Origin: Devosia sp. Leaf420
Lineage (GTDB): Bacteria > Pseudomonadota > Alphaproteobacteria > Rhizobiales > Devosiaceae
Assembly (NCBI RefSeq): GCF_001425445.1
Contig: NZ_LMQU01000011.1
Location: forward strand, 248,326 to 312,325
Direction: 5' to 3'
DNA: 64,000 bases
Shown here: in pieces, positions 17,077 through 26,164 of the stretch
Numbering within the stretch: the first letter of the stretch is position 1
How the letters are laid out: every line of letters begins with the position of its first letter
Program-made: the position numbers and the translations under genes
Notes under the pieces: generated by a model
Seen by the model: the letters and a program-made list of their open reading frames with translations, nothing else
What the model was told of the DNA's origin: nothing
Database searches by the model: none

Positions 17077-18453
17077 ATGCGCAGGACTTCCTCGGATGCG
17101 CTCGTCGTTTTCGGCGTGACGGGCGATCTCGCCCACAAGATGATCCTGCCCTCGCTCTACCAGATGGTGCGGCGGGGGCATCTCGATAAGCCGGTGGTCG
17201 GGGTGGCGCTCGACGATTGGACAGAGGAGCAGTTGTCGGAGCGGGCACGCGATGCCGTGACCAAGCAATTCGGCACGGTGGACGAGGCGGTGTTCGGCAA
17301 GCTGATGGGCCTGATGCATTATGTATCGGGGGACTATAAGCAGGCCGCGACCTTCGAAAAGCTGCGCGCGGCCTTGGGGACGCACAAGCATCCGCTCTAT
17401 TATCTGGCCATCCCACCATCGCTGTTCGGCACCGTGGCTGATGGGCTGGAGGCGGCGGGGATCGCCAAGGGGGCGCGGCTGATGGTGGAAAAACCATTCG
17501 GCCGGGACCTTGCCACGGCGCAGGCGCTCAACGCGACGCTGCACAAGGTGTTCGAGGAAGATGCGGTGTTTCGCATCGACCATTTCCTCGGCAAGGAGGC
17601 GATCCAGAACCTGCTTTATATCCGCTTCGCCAATGCGTTCATCGAGCCGATCTGGAACCGCAATTATGTCGAGAGTGTCCAGGTCACGATGGCCGAAGAT
17701 TTCGGCATCAAGGGCCGCGGCAAATTCTATGACGAGGTCGGCGCCATTCGCGATGTGGTGCAGAACCACCTGCTCAATGTCCTGCTGCTGCTCGCGGTCG
17801 AGCCGCCGGTCAATGGCGAATCCGATGATCTCAGCGATGAGAAAGTGCAGGTCTTGAAGGCCATTCGGCCGCTCAAGAAAGAGGACGTGGTGCGCGGGCA
17901 GTTCGACGGCTATCTCGACGAGCCGGGCGTGGCGCCGAAATCCGCGCGCGAAACATTCGCGGCGCTGCGCTTTGCCGTCGATACCTGGCGCTGGGAAGGC
18001 GTGCCCTTCTATATCCGCGCGGGCAAGGAACTGCCGGTCAAGGTGACCGAGGTGATCGTGCGCTTCCGAAGGCCGCCGATTGCTGTTTTCGATGGTTTTC
18101 CCAAGGATCAGGCAAACTATGTCCGCTTCCGGCTTGGGCCGGAGGTGGTGACGGGGATCGGCGTGCGGCGCAAGAAAGCGGGCGGGGATATGGTCGGCGA
18201 GGCGGTGGAACTGACCGCGCTCGATGATACGACCGACGACATGATGCCCTATGAGAGGCTGATCGGGGACGCCATGGCGGGCAAGCGTCAGCTTTTTACG
18301 CGGCAGGATGCGGCAGAGCTGGCGTGGCGGATTTTCGACCCCATCCTCGACGATCCCGAGGCACCGGCGCGCTACAAGCCGCGCACCTGGGGACCGAAGG
18401 CCGCGATGAAGGGGTTTGAACCGCCCGGCGGCTGGGTGGATCCGGAGGCTTGA
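17077..18453 (+). CDS. zwf: Glucose-6-phosphate dehydrogenase
   Basis: Oxidises glucose 6-phosphate to 6-phosphogluconolactone. It carries VFGVTGDLAHKMILPSLY at the N-terminal dinucleotide site and the active-site RIDHFLGKEAIQNLL with the catalytic His. The start at 17077 follows GAGGGGGG. The length of 458 residues is slightly shorter than the usual 480-490. No pgl gene lies beside it. The gene stops 2 bases before the next start, and its GGAGG for that gene lies inside its own last codons, so gnd, zwf and the glucokinase form one operon. Confidence 0.95.
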   Translation: MRRTSSDALVVFGVTGDLAHKMILPSLYQMVRRGHLDKPVVGVALDDWTEEQLSERARDAVTKQFGTVDEAVFGKLMGLMHYVSGDYKQAATFEKLRAALGTHKHPLYYLAIPPSLFGTVADGLEAAGIAKGARLMVEKPFGRDLATAQALNATLHKVFEEDAVFRIDHFLGKEAIQNLLYIRFANAFIEPIWNRNYVESVQVTMAEDFGIKGRGKFYDEVGAIRDVVQNHLLNVLLLLAVEPPVNGESDDLSDEKVQVLKAIRPLKKEDVVRGQFDGYLDEPGVAPKSARETFAALRFAVDTWRWEGVPFYIRAGKELPVKVTEVIVRFRRPPIAVFDGFPKDQANYVRFRLGPEVVTGIGVRRKKAGGDMVGEAVELTALDDTTDDMMPYERLIGDAMAGKRQLFTRQDAAELAWRIFDPILDDPEAPARYKPRTWGPKAAMKGFEPPGGWVDPEA

Positions 18454-18455
18454 TC

Positions 18456-19130
18456 ATGGCAGATAAAAAGGTTCTTGCCGTCGATATCGGCGGCTCGCAC
18501 GTCAAGATCATGGCTAATACTGGGGGCCAGGTGCGCAAGGTCGCGTCGGGTCCGACGATGAATGCCGAGACCATGGCAACGGATTTGCAGACGCTGTGGG
18601 AAGGGCTCGACTTCGACGTGATCGCCATGGGCTATCCCGGGCCGGTGGTGCACAACAAGATCCTGGCCGAGCCGCATAATCTCGCGCCGGGCTGGGTCGG
18701 GTTCGACTTCGAAAAGCGCTTCGGCAAGCCGGTGCGGATCATCAATGATGCGCTGATGCAGGCGATCGGCTGCTATGACGGCGGGCGGATGCTATTTTTG
18801 GGCCTCGGCACCGGGCTTGGGGCGGCGATGCTGGTCGAGCACGTGGCGCAACCGATGGAACTGGCGCACCTGCCCTATAAAAAGGGCCGGACCTATGAAG
18901 ACTATCTCGGCGAAGCGAGCCTTGAAAAGCGCGGGTGCAAGAAGTGGAAGCACCATGTGTTCGAGGCGGTCGAAACGCTGACGGCGGCGCTGCAGCCGGA
19001 CTATGTGGTGATCGGCGGCGGCAATGTGGATGCGCTCGACGATCTGCCGCCCAAGGCAAGGCGGGGGGATAATGCCAATGCGTTCAAGGGCGGGTTCTCA
19101 CTTTGGACGGATGAGAAGCTGGTGGTTTGA
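18456..19130 (+). CDS. ppgK: ROK-family polyphosphate glucokinase
   Basis: Phosphorylates glucose, using polyphosphate in characterised relatives. VDIGGSHVKI is the first phosphate-binding loop, GYPGPVV follows, and GLGTGLGAAM is the second loop. The segment MELAHLPYKKGRTYEDYLGE matches the polyphosphate glucokinase variant of the ROK HXG region (usually ElGHlP), with Ala-His in place of Gly-His. No regulatory helix-turn-helix is present. At 224 residues it is shorter than actinobacterial PpgK (about 250-270). It is coupled to zwf, so glucose would be channelled directly to oxidation. Polyphosphate use is inferred. Confidence 0.82.
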   Translation: MADKKVLAVDIGGSHVKIMANTGGQVRKVASGPTMNAETMATDLQTLWEGLDFDVIAMGYPGPVVHNKILAEPHNLAPGWVGFDFEKRFGKPVRIINDALMQAIGCYDGGRMLFLGLGTGLGAAMLVEHVAQPMELAHLPYKKGRTYEDYLGEASLEKRGCKKWKHHVFEAVETLTAALQPDYVVIGGGNVDALDDLPPKARRGDNANAFKGGFSLWTDEKLVV

Positions 19131-19167
19131 GGGGGTTCACGCGACCGGCGTCGGCCCAACCACTCGC

Positions 19168-19238
19168 TGTCACCCCGGCGAAAGCCGGGGCACATCCCAA
19201 CATCTCAAGATGGATCCCGACTCAGGGCCGGGATGACA
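19168..19238. repeat. REP-like palindromic intergenic element
   Basis: TGTCACCCCGG at 19168 and CCGGGATGACA ending at 19238 are inverted with one mismatch. Inside the element, CCCCGGCGAAAGCCGGGG forms its own hairpin. It lies between the convergent glucokinase and glucoamylase genes. This type of element is scattered in many alphaproteobacterial genomes and usually sits between convergent genes. Confidence 0.75.
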
Positions 19239-19268
19239 CGGTGTTTGGGATGGCTCCGAGGGGACGCC

Positions 19269-21563
19269 TCAATCCACCGCCAATGCAATCGAAAAATCCT
19301 TGTCCTTCCATTCCCCATCGCCGCTGCGGAAGGTGAAATCCAAGGTCTTGTGGCCTTCAAGGTCCGCAGCGGTGAACAACACGCAGTGCATGCCGAGGCC
19401 GTTGGGGACGGAAGGCTTGTCCCCAGCATTGTCCCAACCGTCTAAGCCGAAATGGAGGGTAAAGGGATCGCAGGCTTCGATGGAGATGGCTTTGCCTTTG
19501 GCGATGGCTGCGAAGGGGCTCGATTCCCGCCAATGCCAAGTCGTGGCTGTTGGCCGCTTGCCGGCGTAACGGGAGGCGATGACATCGAACAGTTCAGCAG
19601 GACGGCCGGTAGTCTGCGTCGCCAAGAGTTTCAATAGTTCGCCATGGGCCCAGACGAGGGGCATGGCGCTGCCGGAGGGTTCGCCGGGGACGAGGCCGTG
19701 TTCGGGCATGGGTTCGCCGTCCCAAACCTGTTCGGGGATGAGGCCGCCCTTCCCCACCATGCGCAGCATGGAATTGAGATAGGGCATGGGGTCTTCGCCC
19801 CTCAACGCCGCATAGTGTCCGCGTTCGCCGGCAAGCAGTGGCCAGGGGCGGCCGACGCCGAGGCCGTCGAAGGGCGTGCCGTCTTCGTGTTCGCCATAGC
19901 CATCGCCATTGTAGCGATAATAAGCGATGCCGGTGGGCAACTCGGCGCGCAGCTTGGCGTCGATCAGCTTGACCGTATCGACGATGCGCCGATCTTCAGC
20001 CGCACGGAGACCGGTGCGGACAAGGTACAAGAATTCGAGGCCGATGAGATCACCGGCCGGGGTTTCGCCATTTTGGACATTGCGGCGGCTGATGATCCCG
20101 TCGATGCCGCCATCGACCGCGCGGGGCCCGAGGCGGATATAATAGCCGGGGAGGTCGAGACCGGCACAGAGATGGCCATTGACCGAATAGGTCCAATCCT
20201 CGATGCGCTCGTTCCAGCTATCCGCGAGAGAAAGGATATAGTCGCGGTCTTCGCCGGTGAAATAATCGGCTGAGACGACGAGCGCGACGATCAGCATAGC
20301 AAGGGTAAAGGGGCTTGCACCTGCGTTTTCTTCCCAGCGGTCCTGATCGCTCATCGGACCATTGCGGACGATGAAGCGGATGGCGCTGCGCACCATGGCT
20401 TCTTCGGGTGGCGAATTGGTGAGGTGGCCGACAGCGCGCAGTTTTGCGGCGAGCATGACCGGGAGTGCGACCTCGTCCATCTGCTTGCCGCTCCAATAGC
20501 CGCGGCCGTCCGGAAAATAGTTTTGCGCCCAACTGCCATCGTCGGCCTGAGTGCCGATGAGATAATCGAGCGTGCGGCCCGCGTCCTCGTAGAGGCCGAC
20601 AGTAATGAGGGCGAAGGCGGCTTCGACTGTGTCCCGCGTCCAGACCAGGTGATAGCCGCCGGCGTCGTCGTGGCTCGAGCCCCAGGGGACGGAGAGGCTT
20701 GCGACCATGGCGCCGGCATAGGTGCGGTCTTCATGGCATTTGATGACCATGGCCGAACGGCGCGCGGCTTCTTCGAGTTCAGGCGCAGCATAGGGGATGC
20801 GGAGGTGCTGGGCCCAATCCTCCCAGCTCTTCATGAAAATATCGCGGCTTTCGTCGTAGGAGTCCGCCAGGCTTGATCGAGCGAGCGTGCGCGCGCCTTC
20901 CGGCGTTTCGGAAAAGCCGAGCGCGAGGACGCCATTGTCCGAGGCGAGTTCGCCCACGAGAGCGACATTGCCGCCTTTGGCCTCGGAAAAGGTCCAGGTC
21001 ATGCCGCCATTGGCAGAAAAATCCTGCCAGCCATCGGAGGTGCCGACAAAGCCGGCGCTGGTGCGGAGAAAACCGCCGTCGGCGCGGAGACAAAGGGCCG
21101 TGGCATTGTGGCTGGCCGAAAGATCTTTGCCGGCCACGGCATCGTTCTCGCGCGCACCATCGAGATGGGGCGCAAGGAGTACATAGAGCCGCGCATCTTC
21201 GCCCGAAAGGGCATAGCGGATGAGGAGGCAATCGCGCAGCGGGTGCGGCAGGACTTCGAGTTCGAGCCGGTAATGTTCGCCCTCATGAACGACGGTCGGC
21301 AGCGGAATATAGGGCTTTGGGAGCGAAAAGAGATAGGTGTCGGCGCGCTTGAGTTCAGTCCAGCCGCCCTTGTGCGCGATGATGAAACCGAGATCGCGGA
21401 TTTGGGGGCGGCCTGTCGAGGGCCAATAGACCTCGTTGACGATGCCATGACCGAGGGTCGCCCAGATGCGGCTCGCTCCCAGCCCCGTCGTGATCATGTC
21501 CTTGTCGCTGGAAGACCATGTGGGATCAAGACCCGGCGCGCCGGGCGGAACATTTTCGGTCAT
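19269..21563 (-). CDS. Glucoamylase, glycoside hydrolase family 15
   Basis: A 764-residue glucan 1,4-alpha-glucosidase releasing glucose from chain ends. An N-terminal beta-sandwich (about 1-260) precedes the (alpha/alpha)6 barrel. In the barrel, HLVWTRDTVEAAFAL is substrate-binding, QDRWEENAGASPFTLAM holds the general acid Glu, and PEQVWDG holds the general base Glu. No signal peptide is present, so it probably acts on imported or stored glucan in the cytoplasm. The ATG at 21563 has a weak ribosome site, and longer starts exist in frame. It is convergent with gnd-zwf-ppgK, which would consume its product. Confidence 0.92.
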   Translation of the reverse strand: MTENVPPGAPGLDPTWSSSDKDMITTGLGASRIWATLGHGIVNEVYWPSTGRPQIRDLGFIIAHKGGWTELKRADTYLFSLPKPYIPLPTVVHEGEHYRLELEVLPHPLRDCLLIRYALSGEDARLYVLLAPHLDGARENDAVAGKDLSASHNATALCLRADGGFLRTSAGFVGTSDGWQDFSANGGMTWTFSEAKGGNVALVGELASDNGVLALGFSETPEGARTLARSSLADSYDESRDIFMKSWEDWAQHLRIPYAAPELEEAARRSAMVIKCHEDRTYAGAMVASLSVPWGSSHDDAGGYHLVWTRDTVEAAFALITVGLYEDAGRTLDYLIGTQADDGSWAQNYFPDGRGYWSGKQMDEVALPVMLAAKLRAVGHLTNSPPEEAMVRSAIRFIVRNGPMSDQDRWEENAGASPFTLAMLIVALVVSADYFTGEDRDYILSLADSWNERIEDWTYSVNGHLCAGLDLPGYYIRLGPRAVDGGIDGIISRRNVQNGETPAGDLIGLEFLYLVRTGLRAAEDRRIVDTVKLIDAKLRAELPTGIAYYRYNGDGYGEHEDGTPFDGLGVGRPWPLLAGERGHYAALRGEDPMPYLNSMLRMVGKGGLIPEQVWDGEPMPEHGLVPGEPSGSAMPLVWAHGELLKLLATQTTGRPAELFDVIASRYAGKRPTATTWHWRESSPFAAIAKGKAISIEACDPFTLHFGLDGWDNAGDKPSVPNGLGMHCVLFTAADLEGHKTLDFTFRSGDGEWKDKDFSIALAVD

Positions 21564-21606
21564 TTTCACTATTCGACGCTGAAGATTATTCAGCAGGGAA
21601 GATGCC

Positions 21607-21639
21607 GCAGGATGGCGCTTGGTTCCAGCGCCATCCTGC
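21607..21639 (-). terminator. Strong stem-loop after the aldo/keto reductase gene
   Basis: GCAGGATGGCGC and GCGCCATCCTGC form a perfect 12-bp stem with a 9-base loop, 12 bases after the reductase stop. The following minus-strand sequence has only a weak T content (CATCTTCCC). It may act as an attenuator between the reductase and glucoamylase genes. Confidence 0.7.
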
Positions 21640-21651
21640 ACAGACGCGCGA

Positions 21652-22674
21652 TTACCAGCGCGGCTTATTGTCGGTGAGGCCGCCGGCGCAGGCCTTGTCG
21701 ATGGCGGCGAGCTCTTCGGCGGTGAAATCGAGATTGCTGAGCGCGCCGATATTATCGTCGAGCTGTTCGAGCGTGCGCACGCCGATCAGGGCCGAGGTGA
21801 CCTCGGGGCGGCGCAGCACCCAGGCCAGCGCCAGTTGCGGCAGGGTCTGGCCGCGTGAACGGGCGATTTCGGCCATGCCATCGACGGCAGCAAGCGTCTC
21901 GGGCTTGATCTTGGCGGCATCGAGGAAGGGATTGTTGGAGGTGCCTCGCGAGCCTTTGGTGTCGCCGCTATTATACTTACCCGAGAGCACGCCCTGGGCG
22001 AGCGGGGAAAAGGCGATGATACCAATGCCGAGTTCACCGCAGGCATCGATGGTGCGATCGGTTTCGATCCAGCGATTGAGAGCGGAATAGCTCGGCTGAT
22101 GGAGGATCGGCTTGACGTCCAATTCGCCAAGGAGGCGATGGGCTTCGCGCGTTTCGGCTTCCGGATAATTGGAAATGCCGACATAGAGCGCCTTGCCCTG
22201 TTGGACGAGGGTTGCCAGCGCGCCCATGGTTTCATCGAGCGGCGTATTGGGATCGTAGCGATGGGAATAAAAGACGTCGACATAGTCGAGGCCCAAACGC
22301 TTCAGGCTCTGTTCGCAGGAGGCGATGAGGCTCTTGCGGCTGCCCCATTCGCCATAAGGGCCTTCCCACATGTGGTAGCCGGCCTTGGAAGAGACGATGA
22401 TTTCGTCGCGATAGGGCTTGAAATCGCGCGCCATGACCTTGCCGAACAGCTCTTCGGCCGAGCCCTCAGGGGGACCGTAATTGTTGGCGAGATCGAAATG
22501 GGTGATGCCGGCATCGAAAGCGCGGCCAAGAATGGCGAAGGCACTAGGATAATCGCGGGTGCCGCCAAAGTTCTGCCAGAGCCCGAGGCTGATGGCCGGT
22601 AGTTTGAGGCCGGAGCGGCCGGCGCGACGATAGACCATGTCTTCGTAGCGCGCAGGGGAAGCCTGATAGGTCAT
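21652..22674 (-). CDS. Aldo/keto reductase, L-glyceraldehyde 3-phosphate reductase type (YghZ/GprA)
   Basis: A 340-residue NADPH-dependent reductase with a TIM barrel. The catalytic tetrad is visible as Asp and Tyr in FDLANNYG, Lys in VSSKAGYHMW and His in FYSHRYDP. KAGYHMWEGPYGEWGSRK closely resembles the YghZ group, which detoxifies L-glyceraldehyde 3-phosphate and methylglyoxal. GAGGAGG lies 8 bases before the ATG at 22674. It is followed on the same strand by the glucoamylase gene. Confidence 0.88.
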   Translation of the reverse strand: MTYQASPARYEDMVYRRAGRSGLKLPAISLGLWQNFGGTRDYPSAFAILGRAFDAGITHFDLANNYGPPEGSAEELFGKVMARDFKPYRDEIIVSSKAGYHMWEGPYGEWGSRKSLIASCEQSLKRLGLDYVDVFYSHRYDPNTPLDETMGALATLVQQGKALYVGISNYPEAETREAHRLLGELDVKPILHQPSYSALNRWIETDRTIDACGELGIGIIAFSPLAQGVLSGKYNSGDTKGSRGTSNNPFLDAAKIKPETLAAVDGMAEIARSRGQTLPQLALAWVLRRPEVTSALIGVRTLEQLDDNIGALSNLDFTAEELAAIDKACAGGLTDNKPRW

Positions 22675-22775
22675 GAAAATATCCTCCTCGAAATCACTGG
22701 CGCCTTTGTAAGGGAGGAATGCGGCGGCGTCAGCTTCGATGGAAAGATTGAGGGGTGGATTGGTAAGGCTGCCGC

Positions 22776-24128
22776 TTAGCGCCGGACGCCCAGGCGGCTC
22801 ATTTTTTCACTGAGGGTGCGGCGGGGGACTTGCAGAGCCTCGGCGGCGGCCGCGATGGAGTCGTTGTGGCGGGAGAGTTCGGTTTCGATCAGGTGCTTTT
22901 CATAGGCGGCGACACGATCGGCGAGGCCACCAGTAGCCTCCGGCATATCGCGATCGGCGGGGCCGATAATGGCGGCGAGGGAGCGGCCGGTGGCATCGAG
23001 ACCAATGGCGAAGCGCTCAGCGGCAGCTTTCAATTCGCGGACATTGCCGGGCCAATCATAGCGGCGGATGGCGTCGAGATCGGCGGGATGGAGGCTTTGC
23101 GCCGGGCGGCCGAAACGCTTGGCGGCTTCGCCGAGGAAATGGTGGAACAGCAGGACGCAATCCTCGCCGCGGGCGCGGAGCGGCGGCAGGGTGATGGTTG
23201 CGAGATTGAGCCGATAATAGAGATCGGCGCGGAAACGGCCGGCTTCGCTTTCGACGCCAAGATCGACCTTGGACGCAGCGATGATCCGCACATCGAGCGG
23301 AATCTGGCGGTTGGAGCCGACGCGCTCGACCACCCGCTCCTGAATGACGCGGAGGACCTTGGCCTGGGCGAGGAGCGGCATGGACTCGATCTCGTCGAGA
23401 AGCAGCGTACCGCCATTGGCATATTCGAATTTGCCGACCCGCTGACTGCCCGCGCCGGTAAAGGCGCCGGCTTCGTGGCCGAAGAGCTCGCTTTCGATCA
23501 GTTCGGACGGGATGGCGGCGCAATTGACGGCGACGAAGGGGGCTTTGGCGCGCGGGGAAAAATCATGAAGGCAGCGGGCGACGACCTCTTTGCCGGTGCC
23601 GGTTTCGCCGAGGATGATCACATCGGCCGGAATATGGGCCAGTTCGCGCACCGTGTGGCGGAGGCGCTCGACGGCGTCGGAACTGCCGACGAGGCGGAGG
23701 GCGAGTTCGGATTCGCCGCCATCGAGCCGGCGCTTCAAATCAGCGATTTCGCGCTTGAGCAGAGCTTGTTCGGCGGCGCGCTTGAGGCTCGTCACCAGTT
23801 CGTCGGGCACATAGGGCTTTTGGATGAAATCGAAGGCGCCCTGGCGCATGGCCTCGACAGCCATGGGCACGTCGCCATGGCCGGTGATCAGGATCACCTC
23901 GGCCGGCACCATGCGCTCGCGGACCTTTTTGAGGAGATCGAGCCCGGAAAGGCCGGGCATGCGCACATCGCTGAGGATGACATGGGGCTTGATTTCGTCG
24001 AGCCGAGCGAGCGCGGAGCTGGCATCGGTCGCGACATGGGTCTCAAAGCCCGAAAGGCGGAGCCATTGCTCGAGGGCGGTGCGGATCATTTCCTCATCAT
24101 CAACGATGAGCACGCTTTGGTCAGACAA
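22776..24128 (-). CDS. dctD: Sigma-54-dependent response regulator (DctD-like)
   Basis: A 450-residue NtrC-family activator. The receiver domain (1-125) has phospho-acceptor Asp54 in ILSDVRMPG and the conserved Lys in QKPYVP. The AAA+ domain (about 145-375) has Walker A GETGTGK at 174-180 and GAFTGA at 221-226, the loop that contacts sigma-54. A C-terminal Fis-type helix-turn-helix ends at SIAAAAEALQVPRRTLSEKMSRLGVRR. The start is a TTG at 24128 that overlaps the kinase gene by 8 bases. It probably controls the divergent tctCBA operon rather than a dicarboxylate carrier, so the name reflects family only. Confidence 0.9.
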   Translation of the reverse strand: MSDQSVLIVDDEEMIRTALEQWLRLSGFETHVATDASSALARLDEIKPHVILSDVRMPGLSGLDLLKKVRERMVPAEVILITGHGDVPMAVEAMRQGAFDFIQKPYVPDELVTSLKRAAEQALLKREIADLKRRLDGGESELALRLVGSSDAVERLRHTVRELAHIPADVIILGETGTGKEVVARCLHDFSPRAKAPFVAVNCAAIPSELIESELFGHEAGAFTGAGSQRVGKFEYANGGTLLLDEIESMPLLAQAKVLRVIQERVVERVGSNRQIPLDVRIIAASKVDLGVESEAGRFRADLYYRLNLATITLPPLRARGEDCVLLFHHFLGEAAKRFGRPAQSLHPADLDAIRRYDWPGNVRELKAAAERFAIGLDATGRSLAAIIGPADRDMPEATGGLADRVAAYEKHLIETELSRHNDSIAAAAEALQVPRRTLSEKMSRLGVRR

Positions 24129-25980
24129 TCTGTTCTCTTTCGGCTGTGACCACGATTGGGAGGGCCAGCGTGAAGCTGGCGCCATGGCCGGGCGGGCTTG
24201 CGACGGCCAGCGTGCCGCCCATGTCGCGCACGAGGCCATAGGAGATGGATAGGCCAAGGCCCAAGCCTTCTCCCGGTCCCTTGGTGGAATAGAAGGGGTC
24301 GAAAATGCTGGTCAGCGCCTCGGGCGCAATGCCGGTGCCGGTATCGCTGACGGTGAAGCGCGCACGGCCGTCGGCACCGCTATCGGCGGCGATGGAGAGG
24401 ACGCGGATGCTCTGGCCCGCCATGGCGTCGGCGGCATTGGTGAAGAGGTTGATGAGCACCTGCTCGATATGGACGGGATTGCCGGCAATGCGGATCGGGT
24501 AACGTGGGCGGCGGTATTCGACCTCGATGCCGAGGGCGCGCAGCTTGTGATCGACGAGATCGAGCGCATTGGCGATGACGGTGGCGGCATCGGCTTCCAT
24601 CGGTGCGGCGCTTTGCTTGCGGGCGAAGGTCTTGAGGTGGCCGGTGAGCGCGGCGAGGCGATCGACGATGCGGTCGATATGGCCGAGAACGCGGGTGATG
24701 TCCTCATCCTGGCGGCGCGCGGCGAGGAGTTTGGCGCTGGCAAGGTGCGTCGTCAGCGCGGCGACGGGCTGGCTGACTTCATGGGCGACGCCGGCAAGCG
24801 CCTGGCCGAGGCTCGCGAGCTTGGCGGCTTGCACGAGATGGCCTTGCACGGCGCGCTCTGCGGCTTCGGCGCGAATGCGGTCGGCGATTTCGGCGCGGAG
24901 GGCCTCGTTGGTGACATAGAGATCTTCGGTACGCTCGGCGACGCGCAGTTCGAGCTTTTCGTGATCGGCGAGGCGCTGGGCGAGCATGCGGCGACGCTGG
25001 AGGAGGAGTGCGACGATGAGGCAAAGCGCGGCCACGGCCAGGGCGGCCGCAAGGGCGGCGATCCAGGCATCGCGGAAGAGCGGCCAGGCGGGCGTAAAGG
25101 AAATGATGCGCCACTGGTGCACCGGCAGGCGCATCTCGTCGACGATGAAGATGCCGCTCGTATCGGTATCTTCATCAGCGATGTAGGCGAAATTGACGCC
25201 GCGCGAGGGCCAGATATCGACGGCGACCGGTTGATCGCTGGCGCCTTGCGCGCCATAGCGCAATTGCGGGGCGATCATCGCATAGGTGCTGGCAGGGAGC
25301 GGCGAGATCGGGCGATAGCGCCAATCGGGGCGTGTGGAGAGGATGGTGATATTGTTGATATCGACGATGCCGATCAATTCGCCCGAGCGCCACCAATTGG
25401 CTTCAATTTCGCCGAGATTGATCTTGGTGACGGCTACGCCAAGGGGTCCGTTTTCGCCATCGATGCGACGGGCGAGGAAATAGCCGGCGACCCCAGTGAC
25501 CGTGCCGACGGCGTAGAATTTGGCATCGCCATCGAACATGGCTTCTTCGAAATAGGGGCGATAAGCGAGGTTTTCGCCCACAAAGCTGTCATAGGCCCAC
25601 CAATTGGATGCGGCGACGACATGACCATCGGCGGCCATGACGAAAAGCTCCCCTGCCCCGGCCGTGTCGTTGAGGCGGGAGAGGAAGGCATTGGCGGCTT
25701 CCCGCCTATCGGTATTTTGCGGCTCGGCGAGAACGTCGCGGACCTCGGCGGCCAGCGCAATGCTCGAGGGGAGATAATGGAAGCGCTCGATGATGGCTTC
25801 GAGGGTACGATCAAAGAGCGCGAGGCGCCGATCTGCCTGATCGCCGGCATTGCGGAGGCCAGCCGAGAGCGTCCACTCGAACGCGACCCAGCCTGTGCCG
25901 AGGATAGCGAGCGCCGCCAAGGCGAAAGCGAGCAGCGTACGCCGCGAGCGAATTCCGCGATGGACCAGACGATTGGCCAT
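24121..25980 (-). CDS. dctB: DctB-like sensor histidine kinase
   Basis: A 619-residue inner-membrane kinase. TM1 is at about 15-35, a periplasmic double-Cache region at about 40-300, TM2 at about 303-328, and a coiled coil at 330-385. The dimerisation region has His400 in AHEVSQPVAAL, the C4-type H-box of DctB kinases. The ATPase domain has N-box NLFTNAADAM, DTGTGIAPE and GLGLGLSISYGLV. The ATG at 25980 has GGAGG very close. Its start is only 10 bases from an operator-like palindrome, so autoregulation is possible. The ligand is likely a carboxylate carried by the adjacent transporter (inference). Confidence 0.9.
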   Translation of the reverse strand: MANRLVHRGIRSRRTLLAFALAALAILGTGWVAFEWTLSAGLRNAGDQADRRLALFDRTLEAIIERFHYLPSSIALAAEVRDVLAEPQNTDRREAANAFLSRLNDTAGAGELFVMAADGHVVAASNWWAYDSFVGENLAYRPYFEEAMFDGDAKFYAVGTVTGVAGYFLARRIDGENGPLGVAVTKINLGEIEANWWRSGELIGIVDINNITILSTRPDWRYRPISPLPASTYAMIAPQLRYGAQGASDQPVAVDIWPSRGVNFAYIADEDTDTSGIFIVDEMRLPVHQWRIISFTPAWPLFRDAWIAALAAALAVAALCLIVALLLQRRRMLAQRLADHEKLELRVAERTEDLYVTNEALRAEIADRIRAEAAERAVQGHLVQAAKLASLGQALAGVAHEVSQPVAALTTHLASAKLLAARRQDEDITRVLGHIDRIVDRLAALTGHLKTFARKQSAAPMEADAATVIANALDLVDHKLRALGIEVEYRRPRYPIRIAGNPVHIEQVLINLFTNAADAMAGQSIRVLSIAADSGADGRARFTVSDTGTGIAPEALTSIFDPFYSTKGPGEGLGLGLSISYGLVRDMGGTLAVASPPGHGASFTLALPIVVTAEREQIV

Positions 25981-25989
25981 GGCCTCCGT

Positions 25990-26038
25990 TGGCAAGAATT
26001 TGCCACCCTTCTCCGTAAGTTCTGGCAAGTTTATGCCA
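25990..26038. promoter_or_regulatory. Pair of operator-like palindromes, candidate DctD binding sites
   Basis: TGGCAAGAATTTGCCA (25990-26005) and TGGCAAGTTTATGCCA (26023-26038) are near-palindromes that match each other at 13 of 16 positions. Their centres are 33 bp apart, about three helical turns. They sit 60-110 bp upstream of the sigma-54 promoter, the usual distance for an enhancer site, and also just before the dctB start. Confidence 0.75.
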
Positions 26039-26089
26039 CATTGGCCAGTACGAATTGCGCAAAACGCAGGTCTGGCTTGCATTTTTGAG

Positions 26090-26106
26090 TTGGCATACGG
26101 TTTGCA
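26090..26106 (+). promoter_or_regulatory. Sigma-54 (-24/-12) promoter of tctCBA
   Basis: TTGGCATACGGTTTGCA has GG at 26092-26093 and GC at 26104-26105 with exactly 10 bases between. This matches the consensus TTGGCAC-N5-TTGCA except for one C to T change. Transcription would begin near 26117, leaving a leader of about 48 bases before tctC. Confidence 0.85.
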
Positions 26107-26164
26107 ACAGGAATTGCGAGACCGGCGGAGGAGCCGGCTGACAGATCACTCCGGGAGGAAACCA

